NCBI GenBank assembly: GCA_023255415.1
Contig: JALRIN010000006.1
Coordinates: 1-64,000, forward strand
DNA: 64,000 nt
From: Cypionkella sp.
GTDB lineage: Bacteria; Pseudomonadota; Alphaproteobacteria; Rhodobacterales; Rhodobacteraceae
Direction: 5' to 3'
Made by a program: the position numbers and the translations under genes. Positions 34,241-43,111 of this stretch are shown here, one piece after another. The first letter of the stretch is position 1, and every line of letters begins with the position of its first letter. The notes under the pieces were generated by a model. It saw only the letters and a program-made list of their open reading frames with translations. It made no database searches and was not told where the DNA came from.

Positions 34241-35378
34241 GGGCGGCCCCTTTGGTTGCGGGGGTGGGCACATCTTCGCGCCGCATCGCATTGCCGCGCC
34301 AGTCAAAGCTATCGCTGGCCCAAGCCGCCAGCCAAAGCCCCGGCAAAATCGCGTCGCGGCAAAGCCAGGCCAGCAGATCCAGCGGCCCGGCGGGCCAGCC
34401 CGAGGCCCGCGCCAAGGCCAGCTCTGCGCCATACCACAGCAGCATCAGCGCCAGCACCAGACTGGGGCCAATCACGCCCAAACCCGCCAAGATCAGCGTC
34501 GCCAGCAGAGGCAGGGCAGAGCCCGCCAGAATTTCCGCCAGATACAGCCGTGGAAAGCCCAAGCGCCGCACCTTGGACCAGCGCAGCTGTCGCCGCCAGA
34601 CCGCGTCAAAGCTGCGCGCGCCAATCGGTTGGTCGAATAAGGCGCGCGTCAGTCGCACCTGTAACCCCGCCGCCCGCACCAGCTTGGTCGAGGCGACATC
34701 CTCGGCCATCTCATGGCCCAAGGCCGCCAAGCCTCCCGCTGCATTCAGAAAATCGCGCTGCCAAAACAGGATCTTGCCCTGCGCAAAGCCATTGCCCAAG
34801 GCCGCCGAGGCCAATTGCCAGCGGCCCTGAAAGCTGTTCAAAAACCCGCATTCCAGCCGTGCTGCAAAGCCAATCGGCCGAATGCCTGCGGGGGGCGAGG
34901 TCACCAGCCCTGTGCCCGGACGCCATTCTGCCAATAGTCGCTGCAGATAATCGCGCGGCAAAAGCACATTGCTGTCAATCATCACCACAAACTCGCCCTT
35001 GGCCAAAGCCCAGCCCTTGGCCAGATTGTTCAGCTTGGGGTTGCCCGAAATACGGTCTTCACCAATCAGCAGCTGCGCCTGCACCGCGGGATGTGCCACA
35101 AGCAGCTGCCGCACCAAAGGCACCACCGGATCGCGGGCATCGGCGACGCAAAAAATGATTTCGAAGTTGGGATAATCGGCGGCAAAGCTGCTGGCCAGCG
35201 TCTCTTGCAGGTTGTTTTCCAAGCCACAAACCGGCCGCAGAACGGTGATCTTTGGCAGCCCAGCCATGCCGCCCTTTGCGGCAAGGCTTTGCTTGATCTG
35301 CGCCAAGGCAACACTGCCAAGCTGCAGCAGCAGGCAAAATCCGACAGCTGCGGCCAAAATCATTGTAAGGGGGGCCAT
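34227..35378 (-). CDS. GT21-type glycolipid glycosyltransferase (ceramide/diacylglycerol glucosyltransferase-like)
   Basis: The 383-residue membrane enzyme has an N-terminal anchor, the catalytic region with ITVLRPVCGLENNL, MIDSNVLLPRDYL (D2-type site), EDVAST and the (R/Q)xxRW motif RRQLRW (near 280), and C-terminal membrane helices. This is the ceramide glucosyltransferase/processive diacylglycerol glycosyltransferase family. It starts 1 base after the PlcP stop. That coupling suggests it adds sugar to the diacylglycerol that PlcP releases, as in known plcP-agt pairs. Whether the acceptor is diacylglycerol or ceramide is inference. Confidence 0.85.
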   Translation of the reverse strand: MAPLTMILAAAVGFCLLLQLGSVALAQIKQSLAAKGGMAGLPKITVLRPVCGLENNLQETLASSFAADYPNFEIIFCVADARDPVVPLVRQLLVAHPAVQAQLLIGEDRISGNPKLNNLAKGWALAKGEFVVMIDSNVLLPRDYLQRLLAEWRPGTGLVTSPPAGIRPIGFAARLECGFLNSFQGRWQLASAALGNGFAQGKILFWQRDFLNAAGGLAALGHEMAEDVASTKLVRAAGLQVRLTRALFDQPIGARSFDAVWRRQLRWSKVRRLGFPRLYLAEILAGSALPLLATLILAGLGVIGPSLVLALMLLWYGAELALARASGWPAGPLDLLAWLCRDAILPGLWLAAWASDSFDWRGNAMRREDVPTPATKGAAHAKP

Positions 35379-35379
35379 C

Positions 35380-36207
35380 TTAAACCTCTCCGATCAGCTC
35401 TGCTTCGGCCAAGCGTGCTTGGAGGCTCGTCTGAGGCACCGAAAGCCAGTTCAGCCGCACGATCTCGCCCGAGCGCCGCTCGGCCAGCGCGGTCGAGTTT
35501 TCCACCCAATCGCCGCAGTTGGCATAGATCACCCCGTCTTTTTCAACCAAGGCTGGTTGATGAAAATGGCCGCAGATGATGCCATCTGCACCGTGATGGC
35601 GCGCAAGAGCGATCAGGCGGCCCTGAAAATCGTCTTGCTTGCGGATGATCTCATTGACCCGCGCCACCAACCAATCCACCCGCGCGGCAATCGGCAAATC
35701 AAACCGGCGCAGCCAATGCTGGGCAAAATCGCCCAAACCGCGCAGGCTGTTTTCGGCCTTTGCCGCCAAGCGTGACACCAGCGGAAACCGCCCTGCCAGC
35801 AGATCAACACTGTCGCCATGAATAACCAGATACTGCCGCCCATCCGCGCCTTGATGCATCACATGATCGGCCACGCTGATATTGCCAAAGGCTGCACCAA
35901 TATATTGGCGAAAAAACGCATCATGGTTGCCGGGGGTATAAAGAATTTGCGTGCCCGCCTGCGCCCGCGCCAAAAGCAGTTGGATGATCGCATGCTGGTT
36001 TGGCGTCCAATGCGCGCCAAGCCCATGCCAGGTGTCAAAGATATCGCCGACCAAATAGATTTTATCGGCCTGATGCGCCTGCAAAAACCCCAGCAAGGCT
36101 TCGTCGCGACAGGCGCGCGCGCCAAGGTGCATGTCTGACAGGAACAAGCTGGAAAAGGCCGCAGCGCTGTTCGCTGTGCCGCAGGGGCTGCTGCTTTGAC
36201 TTTGCAT
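35380..36207 (-). CDS. plcP: PlcP-like phospholipase C (metallophosphoesterase)
   Basis: The 275-residue calcineurin-type phosphoesterase has all metal motifs: SDMHLGA (near 24), LVGDIFDTW (near 55), TPGNHDAF (near 95), VIHGDSVDL (near 130) and CGHFHQPAL (near 215). It looks like the PlcP of Sinorhizobium meliloti and marine roseobacters, which cuts phospholipids to diacylglycerol during phosphate starvation. The same fold includes the lipid A enzyme LpxH, but the glycosyltransferase partner and the Pho-box-like array upstream favour PlcP. It is the first gene of the operon. Confidence 0.82.
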   Translation of the reverse strand: MQSQSSSPCGTANSAAAFSSLFLSDMHLGARACRDEALLGFLQAHQADKIYLVGDIFDTWHGLGAHWTPNQHAIIQLLLARAQAGTQILYTPGNHDAFFRQYIGAAFGNISVADHVMHQGADGRQYLVIHGDSVDLLAGRFPLVSRLAAKAENSLRGLGDFAQHWLRRFDLPIAARVDWLVARVNEIIRKQDDFQGRLIALARHHGADGIICGHFHQPALVEKDGVIYANCGDWVENSTALAERRSGEIVRLNWLSVPQTSLQARLAEAELIGEV

Positions 36208-36377
36208 GGTGTTGCCACCCTTTCTGTTCTTCTAACGCGGCGCCGTCGGACGTCCGTCGCGTTATTGCTGGGGCCAGATTGCTGGGCCATTCGCGCCCCG
36301 ATATGGTCTAATATGACCAAGGCAGCCGGCAGCCGCCTGTCTGCAAGCTTACGTCTTTGTAAGTTAGGCGGGCTTTA

Positions 36378-36406
36378 CCTACAGCAGGATGACAGCAAGA
36401 TTGCAG
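36378..36406 (-). promoter_or_regulatory. Pho-box-like repeat array upstream of plcP
   Basis: On the minus strand CTGCAAT, CTGTCAT and CTGTAGG begin exactly 11 bases apart. The middle copy is identical to the PhoB half-site consensus. TAACTT lies 11 bases after the last repeat as a possible -10. The array is 171 bases before the plcP start, in a 287-base gap with no gene. Confidence 0.6.
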
Positions 36407-36494
36407 TTCTGTAACGCAACCAAAAAACGACTGCGCCCTGCGGTTTGGGCAGGGCGCGGGGGAGGATTGCGGCTGTTAGGGGGGGGGCGTGCGC

Positions 36495-37733
36495 TCAGGT
36501 TTTCGGCGCCGGCGCCCCACCTTCAAAGCGGTTGCCATTGCGGTAATCGCAGGGTGCTTCCTGCATCTGCAAATGCAGCCCATTGCCGCTATAGGGATGC
36601 GCGCGGGCAAGGTCTTCGTCAAAGTCTATTCCAAGGCCGGGGGCCTCGCTTGGGATGATATAGCCGTCTTGCCAGGTGATGCTGTTCTTGATCAGCGCCA
36701 GATGAAAGACCCCGCCAGTCTGAATGGTCTCGGCCATCAGAATATTGGGGATCGAGGCCGCAAAATGGATATTGGCCGCCCATTCGACGGGCCCTGCATA
36801 AAGATGCGGCGCCATCTCGGCATTGTAGACCTCGGCCATGGCGGCGATTTTCTTGGCCTCCCAAATACCGCCAACACGCCCCAAGGCCGGCTGCAAGATC
36901 TTCACCCCGCCCAAGCGCAAAAGCGCACCAAACTCGGCCTTGGTGGTCAACCGCTCGCCGGTTGACAGCGGCACCGGCACCGCGCGGGCCACTTCGGCAA
37001 ATTCCGCCAGATTGTCCGGCGGGATCGGCTCTTCATACCAAAGCGGATTATAGGGCGCGATTGCCTGCCCCATACGGATCGCGCCAGGGGTAGAAAACTG
37101 GCCATGGGTGCCAAACAACAAATCAGCCCGATCGCCCACGGCCTCACGGATCTTGGCACAAAACGCGACCGAGCGGGAAATATCGCTCATCGCAGGCTCA
37201 TGGCCGCCACGAATGGTATAGGGGCCGGCGGGATCAAATTTCACCGCAGTAAAGCCCTGCTTGACCGCCCGCGCCGCAGCCTGCGCCGTCATATCGGGGT
37301 TAACCCAGAACTCTGCCGCATCCTCGTCAGGCTCGGGATAAAGGTAGGTGTAAGACCGCACCTTCTCGTTCATCTTACCGCCCAAAAGCGCCCAAACCGG
37401 CCGATTGCGCGCCTTGCCCAGAATATCCCAACAAGCAATCTCCAGGCCCGAAAATGCCCCCATCACCGTCGGATCCGGCCGCTGCGTAAAGCCCGAAGAA
37501 TAGGCGCGACGATACATCAACTCGATATTCTCAGGGCTCTCGCCCAGCATATGGCGCTCAAACACATCCTCGATCACCGCCTGCATCGCGCGGGGCCCCA
37601 CGGTCGAGGCATAGCATTCGCCATAGCCCACAATGCCGCATTCCGTCGTCAGCTTTGGAAAAATCCAATAGCGCCCGCCCCACCCCGGCGCCGGCGGTGC
37701 CACCACGAAAATCTCCAGATCCTTCAACTTCAT
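36495..37733 (-). CDS. Mandelate racemase/muconate lactonizing-type enolase-superfamily enzyme
   Basis: The 412-residue protein has the capping domain (about 1-125, GLEIACWDILGKARNRPVWALLGG) and a barrel with KFDPAGPYTIRGG, YEEPIPPDN (Glu metal ligand, near 235), STGERL (near 260) and the late APHLYAGPVEWA (His310). Most members are acid-sugar dehydratases. Two canonical positions differ here: the first metal-ligand Asp region reads LLFGTHGQ (Gly208, His210), and the usual Asp of the His-Asp dyad is lost in QPALGRVGG. The substrate is therefore open. GGAGGG precedes the ATG. Confidence 0.82.
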   Translation of the reverse strand: MKLKDLEIFVVAPPAPGWGGRYWIFPKLTTECGIVGYGECYASTVGPRAMQAVIEDVFERHMLGESPENIELMYRRAYSSGFTQRPDPTVMGAFSGLEIACWDILGKARNRPVWALLGGKMNEKVRSYTYLYPEPDEDAAEFWVNPDMTAQAAARAVKQGFTAVKFDPAGPYTIRGGHEPAMSDISRSVAFCAKIREAVGDRADLLFGTHGQFSTPGAIRMGQAIAPYNPLWYEEPIPPDNLAEFAEVARAVPVPLSTGERLTTKAEFGALLRLGGVKILQPALGRVGGIWEAKKIAAMAEVYNAEMAPHLYAGPVEWAANIHFAASIPNILMAETIQTGGVFHLALIKNSITWQDGYIIPSEAPGLGIDFDEDLARAHPYSGNGLHLQMQEAPCDYRNGNRFEGGAPAPKT

Positions 37734-37810
37734 CGCAAACCCTCCTGCTGTCGCTCAAGCCTAACCGGCCAAACCCGTCAAACTATCCCAAGCCCGACAG
37801 CTTTCGTCGC

Positions 37811-37873
37811 TTTCATCTTGGCACAAATATCCCACGGGGGAAGCGCCGCAGGCGCTGGGGGTGTGAAACCCCC
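37811..37873. repeat. Dispersed intergenic repeat, copy 1
   Basis: The unit starts TTTCATCTTGGCACAAATAT, continues CCCACGGGGG, then AGCGCC-GCA-GGCGCT and GGGGGT...ACCCCC, so the 3' part can fold into nested hairpins. A near-identical copy lies at 46029-46090 and a diverged one at 53306-53357. It sits between the enolase-family gene and the hydrolase operon. Confidence 0.75.
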
Positions 37874-37882
37874 ATCCCTCCG

Positions 37883-38548
37883 CTAACCGATTTTCCCCAG
37901 CAGCGCCGAAATGCTGGCCGCCAATGCCCGCGGCTCGGCCAAAAACGGCGCATGACCACAGGCGATCTCAGCCTGCGCCATGCCTGCGGCCATGCTGCGC
38001 TGATAGGCGGGCGGGATGGCGCGATCTTGGGCGCAGACAATCGCGCCGCGCGGCAGATCGGTCCGCACCGCCGCCAAGGCTGTCTCCATCGGCGCCAGCG
38101 CTTGGCGGCAAAGCTGGGCGCTCGCGTCAGCGCAATCGTGGAAAAACAAATCACGCGCCCGCTCGGGGTGAAAGCCAAACAGCCCCGCAGCGCGGTCAAC
38201 CGCAAAGGCCCCCGCCATCGGCTGGCTCGGCCCCGCCCGCCGCATCTGCGCCAGTGTCATCCCCGCCACCGGCACATAGGCGGCAAGATAGATCAGACCC
38301 GTAACATCTGCCGAAAGCCCCGCCGCCGCAGTGATCGCAAATCCTCCCGCCGAATGGCCAAGCAGAACCGTCGGCCCGCGCAGGGCGGTTGCAATTGCGC
38401 GCGCCTGATCGTGCAGGCTGGCGGCGGTGTTGCGCCCCGGCAGGTCTATCGCCCGCGCGGCGATGCCGACTGCCGCCAGCTCGGGCATAAGCTGATCCCA
38501 GCACCACGCCCCAAAGCAGGCGCCATGGACCAGCAAAACCTCACTCAT
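37883..38548 (-). CDS. Alpha/beta hydrolase (esterase/MenH-like)
   Basis: The 221-residue alpha/beta hydrolase opens with VLLVHGACFGAWCW (oxyanion-hole HG), has the nucleophile elbow LLGHSAGGFA (Ser near 83), an Asp in the AIVCAQDRAIPP loop and the catalytic His in CGHAPFLAEP. It resembles the salicylate-esterase/hydroxynitrile-lyase-like group. Its start overlaps the stop of the preceding hydrolase by 8 bases. It is the last gene of a four-gene operon of unknown pathway. Confidence 0.83.
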   Translation of the reverse strand: MSEVLLVHGACFGAWCWDQLMPELAAVGIAARAIDLPGRNTAASLHDQARAIATALRGPTVLLGHSAGGFAITAAAGLSADVTGLIYLAAYVPVAGMTLAQMRRAGPSQPMAGAFAVDRAAGLFGFHPERARDLFFHDCADASAQLCRQALAPMETALAAVRTDLPRGAIVCAQDRAIPPAYQRSMAAGMAQAEIACGHAPFLAEPRALAASISALLGKIG

Positions 38549-39326
38549 GGCCAAGGCTGCGCAAGAAATCCGCGATCACTGCCGTATAGTCGTCGGGCTT
38601 TTCCATCATCGGCAAATGCCCCGCGCCCCGCATCAGATGCCAGCGGTGGCCCAAGATCAGCTCGGCGGTTTCGCGCACCAGATCGGGCGGAGTGGTGCCG
38701 TCATTGGCCCCTGCGATCACCAGCGTTGGCAGGGTCAGCGCCGCAGTCGGGGTATAGAAATCGGTGCCGGCAATCGCCGCAGCACAACCCGCCCAGCCGT
38801 CAAACTTGGTTGCAAGCAGCATCTGGCGCACCGGCTCGACGCCCTCGATCTCGCGCCAGCGCCGCCCGAACATCCGCTCCAGGGCGGTGGGCGCATAGGC
38901 CTCGGCACCGCCACGCATCACCTCGATCCGCTCGGCCCAAAGCGCTGGCGACCCGATCTTGGCTGCGGTGTTCGACAGCACCATCGCGCGCACAAGATCC
39001 AGCCGCTTGACCGCAAGCCCCTGTGCCACCAACCCGCCAAGGCTGATCCCCACCACCACGGCATCGCGCAGACCAAAATGCGCAATCAAGCGTTCGGCGT
39101 CGCGGATCAACGCCCCCATCGCATAGGGCGGCGGCGGCACATCTGACGCGCCATGCCCGCGCAGATCAAACCGCAGCACGCGGCAGCCCGCAGGCAGCCG
39201 CGGCACAACCGCATCCCAGATGTGCAAATTGGTGCCCAAAGCATGAATCAGCACCACCGCAGGCCCGCCAATCGGGCCGCTGATCTCGGCGTTCAGCCGA
39301 ATATCGTCCAGATAGACCAATGCCAT
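38541..39326 (-). CDS. Alpha/beta hydrolase, 3-oxoadipate enol-lactonase-like
   Basis: The 261-residue protein resembles PcaD: VVLIHALGTNLHIWDAVVPRL, RFDLRGHGASD, nucleophile VVVGISLGGLVAQGLA (Ser near 95), Asp in AGANDGTTPPDLV and His in GAGHLPMMEKP. PcaD opens the enol-lactone of the beta-ketoadipate pathway, but no other pca gene is adjacent, and the many paralogues of this family hydrolyse diverse esters and lactones. It is tightly packed with a PLP dehydratase upstream (1 base apart). Confidence 0.82.
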   Translation of the reverse strand: MALVYLDDIRLNAEISGPIGGPAVVLIHALGTNLHIWDAVVPRLPAGCRVLRFDLRGHGASDVPPPPYAMGALIRDAERLIAHFGLRDAVVVGISLGGLVAQGLAVKRLDLVRAMVLSNTAAKIGSPALWAERIEVMRGGAEAYAPTALERMFGRRWREIEGVEPVRQMLLATKFDGWAGCAAAIAGTDFYTPTAALTLPTLVIAGANDGTTPPDLVRETAELILGHRWHLMRGAGHLPMMEKPDDYTAVIADFLRSLGHE

Positions 39327-39327
39327 C

Positions 39328-40266
39328 TTAGCCCCCGAACCGTGCCAGGCTGTCTGCAAAGACTGCAGTGTCGACATTGCCGCCCGAGCCTATGGCAATC
39401 ACCGTATCGGGCAGATCATCGCGAAACAGCGCCGCCGCAAGCGCCACCGCGCCGCCCGGTTCCAGCACAACGCGCAGGTGTTGAAACGCCAAAGCCATCG
39501 CTTGCAAGGCCTCGTCATCGCTGACCACCAGCCCCGCGCCACATAAGCGCTGCAAGATCGGAAAGGTGATCTCGCCGGGCATCGGTGTCAAAATCGCATC
39601 GCAGATCGAGCCCGACATCTGCGCATTGCGCAGCCGAGCCCCTGCGGCAAGCGAGCGGGCCATATCGTCAAAGCCTGCGGGTTCTGCCGTGCGCACTTGC
39701 ATCCGGCCTTCAAGTGCCAGCGCGATGCCCGCGGTCATGCCGCCGCCACCGCAGCAGGTCAGCACCTGTGCTGCGCCGTCAAACTGCTCGGCAATCTCCA
39801 GCCCGATTGTGCCTTGGCCTGCGATCACCTCGGCATCGTCATAGGGTTTGATCAGCACCAAGCCGCGTTCTGCCGCAAGCTCGGCCCCCAGAACCTCGCG
39901 GTCAACGCTGTGGCGATCGTATAAAATCACCTCGCCGCCATAGGCGCGGGTATTGGCGATTTTCACCGCTGGCGAGCCTTCGGGCATCAAGATAACCGCA
40001 GGCAGGCCGTGGCGCGCGGCGGCCAGGGCCACCCCCTGCGCATGGTTGCCCGAGGAAAAGGCGATCACCCCCCGCGCGCCACGCAGCGCCGAAACCGCCG
40101 CCCACGCGCCGCGAAATTTAAAGCTGCCGGTCCATTGCAGGCATTCTGCTTTCACAAACACCCGCCGCCCGGCGATGGCATCCAGCAAGGGCGCATTCAG
40201 CAAGGGGGTGCGCCGAGCATGGCCTTGCAGGCGGGCGCGGGCTGCGTGGATCATCTGCAAATTCAT
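39328..40266 (-). CDS. Threonine/serine dehydratase-family PLP enzyme
   Basis: The 312-residue fold-type II PLP enzyme has its lysine in LQWTGSFKFRGAWAA (near 50), substrate loop FSSGNHAQGVAL (near 71) and phosphate loop TCCGGGGMTAGI, with IGSGGNVD near the end. It is about the length of catabolic threonine dehydratase or serine racemase and lacks an ACT domain. Beta-hydroxyaspartate dehydratase (BhcB) is a paralogue within this window. The operon partners are hydrolases, so it could act on a hydroxy amino acid released from an ester or amide. Confidence 0.85.
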   Translation of the reverse strand: MNLQMIHAARARLQGHARRTPLLNAPLLDAIAGRRVFVKAECLQWTGSFKFRGAWAAVSALRGARGVIAFSSGNHAQGVALAAARHGLPAVILMPEGSPAVKIANTRAYGGEVILYDRHSVDREVLGAELAAERGLVLIKPYDDAEVIAGQGTIGLEIAEQFDGAAQVLTCCGGGGMTAGIALALEGRMQVRTAEPAGFDDMARSLAAGARLRNAQMSGSICDAILTPMPGEITFPILQRLCGAGLVVSDDEALQAMALAFQHLRVVLEPGGAVALAAALFRDDLPDTVIAIGSGGNVDTAVFADSLARFGG

Positions 40267-41087
40267 TGGCAGGCTCCGATAAAGGCGCGCAGCAGGGCCT
40301 GCGCCTCGGGTTCATCCAGAAACGGAATATGGGCGCGGTCTGGCACCTCGGCCACCAGCATATCGGGCCTGCGCCGCCGCATCTCGGCCAAAGTGTCCGG
40401 GTGCAGCAAATCCGAATTCGCGCCACGGATCACGGCCAAGGGCAGGCCCGCGCAGGCGTCAAACAGCGGCCAAAGATCGACCTCGGGCTGTGCCAAAGCC
40501 GTCAGCAAAGCCGCGCGCAGGGCAGGGTCATAGGTGATCTGCAAACCGCCGCCGGCAACCTCGCGGTAATGCAGGCGGGCCTCTTGCAGCCAGCGGCTGG
40601 GCGGCACATTGGCAAAGCCAAGCATCAGTTCGGGCAGGCGCGCAGCCATCTCGGTATGGGTTTTGGCGCTGGGCGCGCGGCCAACATAATCAGCAATCCG
40701 CGCCATGCCGTGCGCATCAATCTGCGGGCCGATGTCGTTCAGGCAAAGGCCAAGCAGCCGCTCTTTGGCCACCGCCGCCAGCATCATGCCAATCAACCCA
40801 CCGCGCGAGGTGCCCAGAACGGCTGCCTTGGCCACGCCCAGATGATCCAGCAATTCCAAGGCGTCGCGCCCCTCTTGTGGCACGGTATAGCTTGCGGCCC
40901 CAGTCCAATCGCTGCCACCACGACCGCGGTAATCCATCCGGATCAGCCGACAGGGCGGCAGACCGGCGCGCATATAGTCAAAATCGCCCATGGTGCGGGT
41001 CAGGCCTGCCAGACACAGCAAGGGCATCCCCGTGCCCTGATCCGAATAGGCGATTTTGGTGCCGTCACTGGTGGTAAAGCTGGTCAT
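40263..41087 (-). CDS. Alpha/beta hydrolase
   Basis: The 274-residue hydrolase has LLCLAGLTRTMGDFDYM in the oxyanion region, RMDYRGRGGSD, nucleophile VLGTSRGGLIGMML (Ser near 104), Asp in VIRGANSDLLHPDT and His in DRAHIPFLDEP. The TSRGG elbow is typical of a proteobacterial hydrolase group without a known substrate. The ATG at 41087 gives MTSFTTSDGTKIAYSDQG, the usual start. Its stop overlaps the dehydratase start by 4 bases. It leads the four-gene operon. Confidence 0.83.
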   Translation of the reverse strand: MTSFTTSDGTKIAYSDQGTGMPLLCLAGLTRTMGDFDYMRAGLPPCRLIRMDYRGRGGSDWTGAASYTVPQEGRDALELLDHLGVAKAAVLGTSRGGLIGMMLAAVAKERLLGLCLNDIGPQIDAHGMARIADYVGRAPSAKTHTEMAARLPELMLGFANVPPSRWLQEARLHYREVAGGGLQITYDPALRAALLTALAQPEVDLWPLFDACAGLPLAVIRGANSDLLHPDTLAEMRRRRPDMLVAEVPDRAHIPFLDEPEAQALLRAFIGACQ

Positions 41088-41214
41088 CCGAGCCTCCGTT
41101 TTGCCGCAGACTGGCACGAGCGCGCGCGCGGCGAAAGGGGGGCGCGGCATTTGCGACGCTTGCACCAAAGGCCTTGGCCCGCTATGCCGCCTGCAACTTG
41201 TTGAAGGCAGAGCC

Positions 41215-42993
41215 ATGGCCAAAGATCCAATTCCTCAGCGTCCCACCTCGAAAAAGGTCGGCAATCTTGCAGGCCTTTGGCCGTTCATTCGCCCCTATCG
41301 CCCCATGGCGATTGCCGCAGGCCTTGCACTTGTGACCACCTCGATGGTCAGTCTTGTGCTGCCGATGGCGGTGCGCCGGGTGATCGACAGCTTTGGCGCT
41401 GGCGACTTTTCGCTGTTGGACAAATACTTTGGTGCGGCGCTGATTTTGGCGCTGCTTTTGGCCTTTGGCACCGGCATCCGCTATTACTTTGTCACCCGTC
41501 TGGGCGAGCGTGTGGTGGCCGATATTCGTGCCGCCCTGTTCAGCCGCGTGCTGGGGCTTTCCCCAGCCTTTTTTGAAAAGATCATGACTGGAGAGGTGCT
41601 TAGCCGCATCACCACAGACACCACGTTGATCTTGTCGGTGATTGGGTCGTCGATCTCGGTGGCGCTGCGCAATATGCTGACCACCTTTGGCGGCATCATT
41701 TTGATGGCGCTGACCTCGGCCAAGTTGACGGGTCTGGTGCTGTTGATCGTGCCCGCGATTGTGGTGCCGATTGTCACGCTGGGGCGGCGTTTGCGCAGCC
41801 TAAGCCGCGACAACCAAGACTGGATCGCGCAATCTTCTGGCAAGGCCTCCGAGGCGCTGTCGGCGGTGCAAACCGTGCAGGCCTTTACCCATGAAGACCG
41901 CACCCGTGCCGAATTTGGCGCGGTGAACGAGCAATCCTTCGCCTCGGCCAAAGCGCGGATCATGACGCGGGCGCAGATGACGATGATCGTGATCTTTCTG
42001 GTTTTTGCCGGCGTGGTCGGCGTGCTGTGGATCGGCGCGCGCGATGTGCGCGATGGCACCATGTCGGGCGGCCAGCTGGTGCAATTTGTGATTTATGCGG
42101 TGCTGGTGGCGGGGGCCGTTGGGTCTTTGTCGGAAATCTGGGGCGAGTTGCAGCGTGCCTCGGGGGCGACCGAGCGATTGGTCGAGATGATCAACGCGGT
42201 GGACCCAGTGCCAAATGCCGCGAATCCGCAGGCGCTACCGCGGCCTGTGCGCGGCGAAGTCACGCTTGATAATGTGCAGTTTCAATACCCTGCGCGCCCC
42301 GAACGCTCGGCGCTGGATGGCGTCAGCCTGACCGTGGCCCCCGGCGAGACCGTGGCGCTGGTTGGGCCTTCGGGCGCGGGCAAATCCACCGTGCTGCAGC
42401 TGTTAATGCGGTTTTATGACCCGCAGGGCGGCGCAATCCGCTTTGACGGCATCGATCTGCGTGACATGACGCGGCAGGATTTCCGCGCGGCGATGGCGCT
42501 TGTGCCACAAGATCCGGTGATCTTTGCGACCTCGGCGCTGGAAAACATCCGCTTTGGTCGCCCAGATGCAACCGAGGCCGAGGTGATCGAAGCCGCGCGC
42601 GCCGCTGCTGCCGATGACTTTATCACCGCTTTGCCGCAGGGCTATGCCACCTATCTGGGCGAGCGCGGTGTAATGCTGTCGGGCGGACAAAAGCAGCGCA
42701 TTGCAATCGCGCGCGCGATTTTGCGCGACGCGGCGGTGCTGTTGCTGGATGAGGCCACCTCGGCGCTGGATGCAGAATCCGAACGTGCAGTGCAATCGGC
42801 GGTGGATCGTCTGGCCGAAGGCCGCACTACGATTGTGGTGGCCCACCGCTTGGCCACCGTCAAACGCGCCAACCGCATTGTGGTGTTTGAGGCAGGCAAG
42901 ATCGCTGCCATCGGCACCCATGATGATCTGGTCGCGCAGGGCGGTCTTTATGCGCGGCTTGCACGGCTGCAATTCACCGATGGCGCCGCTTAG
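41215..42993 (+). CDS. ABC exporter with fused permease and ATPase
   Basis: The 592-residue half-transporter has six membrane helices (about 20-320) and then a nucleotide-binding domain: Walker A GPSGAGKST (near 390), Q-loop VPQDP, signature LSGGQKQRIAIARAIL, Walker B VLLLDEATSALD and H-loop VVAHRLATVK. It works as a dimer and belongs to the MsbA/LmrA-like type; lipid, peptide or drug export is possible. The ATG at 41215 is preceded by GAAGG. It is divergent from the hydrolase operon, with about 130 bases between. Confidence 0.92.
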   Translation: MAKDPIPQRPTSKKVGNLAGLWPFIRPYRPMAIAAGLALVTTSMVSLVLPMAVRRVIDSFGAGDFSLLDKYFGAALILALLLAFGTGIRYYFVTRLGERVVADIRAALFSRVLGLSPAFFEKIMTGEVLSRITTDTTLILSVIGSSISVALRNMLTTFGGIILMALTSAKLTGLVLLIVPAIVVPIVTLGRRLRSLSRDNQDWIAQSSGKASEALSAVQTVQAFTHEDRTRAEFGAVNEQSFASAKARIMTRAQMTMIVIFLVFAGVVGVLWIGARDVRDGTMSGGQLVQFVIYAVLVAGAVGSLSEIWGELQRASGATERLVEMINAVDPVPNAANPQALPRPVRGEVTLDNVQFQYPARPERSALDGVSLTVAPGETVALVGPSGAGKSTVLQLLMRFYDPQGGAIRFDGIDLRDMTRQDFRAAMALVPQDPVIFATSALENIRFGRPDATEAEVIEAARAAAADDFITALPQGYATYLGERGVMLSGGQKQRIAIARAILRDAAVLLLDEATSALDAESERAVQSAVDRLAEGRTTIVVAHRLATVKRANRIVVFEAGKIAAIGTHDDLVAQGGLYARLARLQFTDGAA

Positions 42994-43111
42994 GGGGAAT
43001 TTCCCGCGTTTTTTCCCCTCGGCTGCGCGACGCTGTCGTTGCTTTGCGCCGCAAGTTTCGACTAGGCTGCCTATACCTCGGATGTGGGGAATGTAGCCTA
43101 AGGAGACGATT

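Noticed and set aside
33674..35158. 494-codon plus-strand frame across the DedA and GT21 genes
   Set aside because: The composition (R, P, A, Q, H rich) is that of an antisense frame in high-GC DNA, and the opposite strand has two recognisable overlapping genes.
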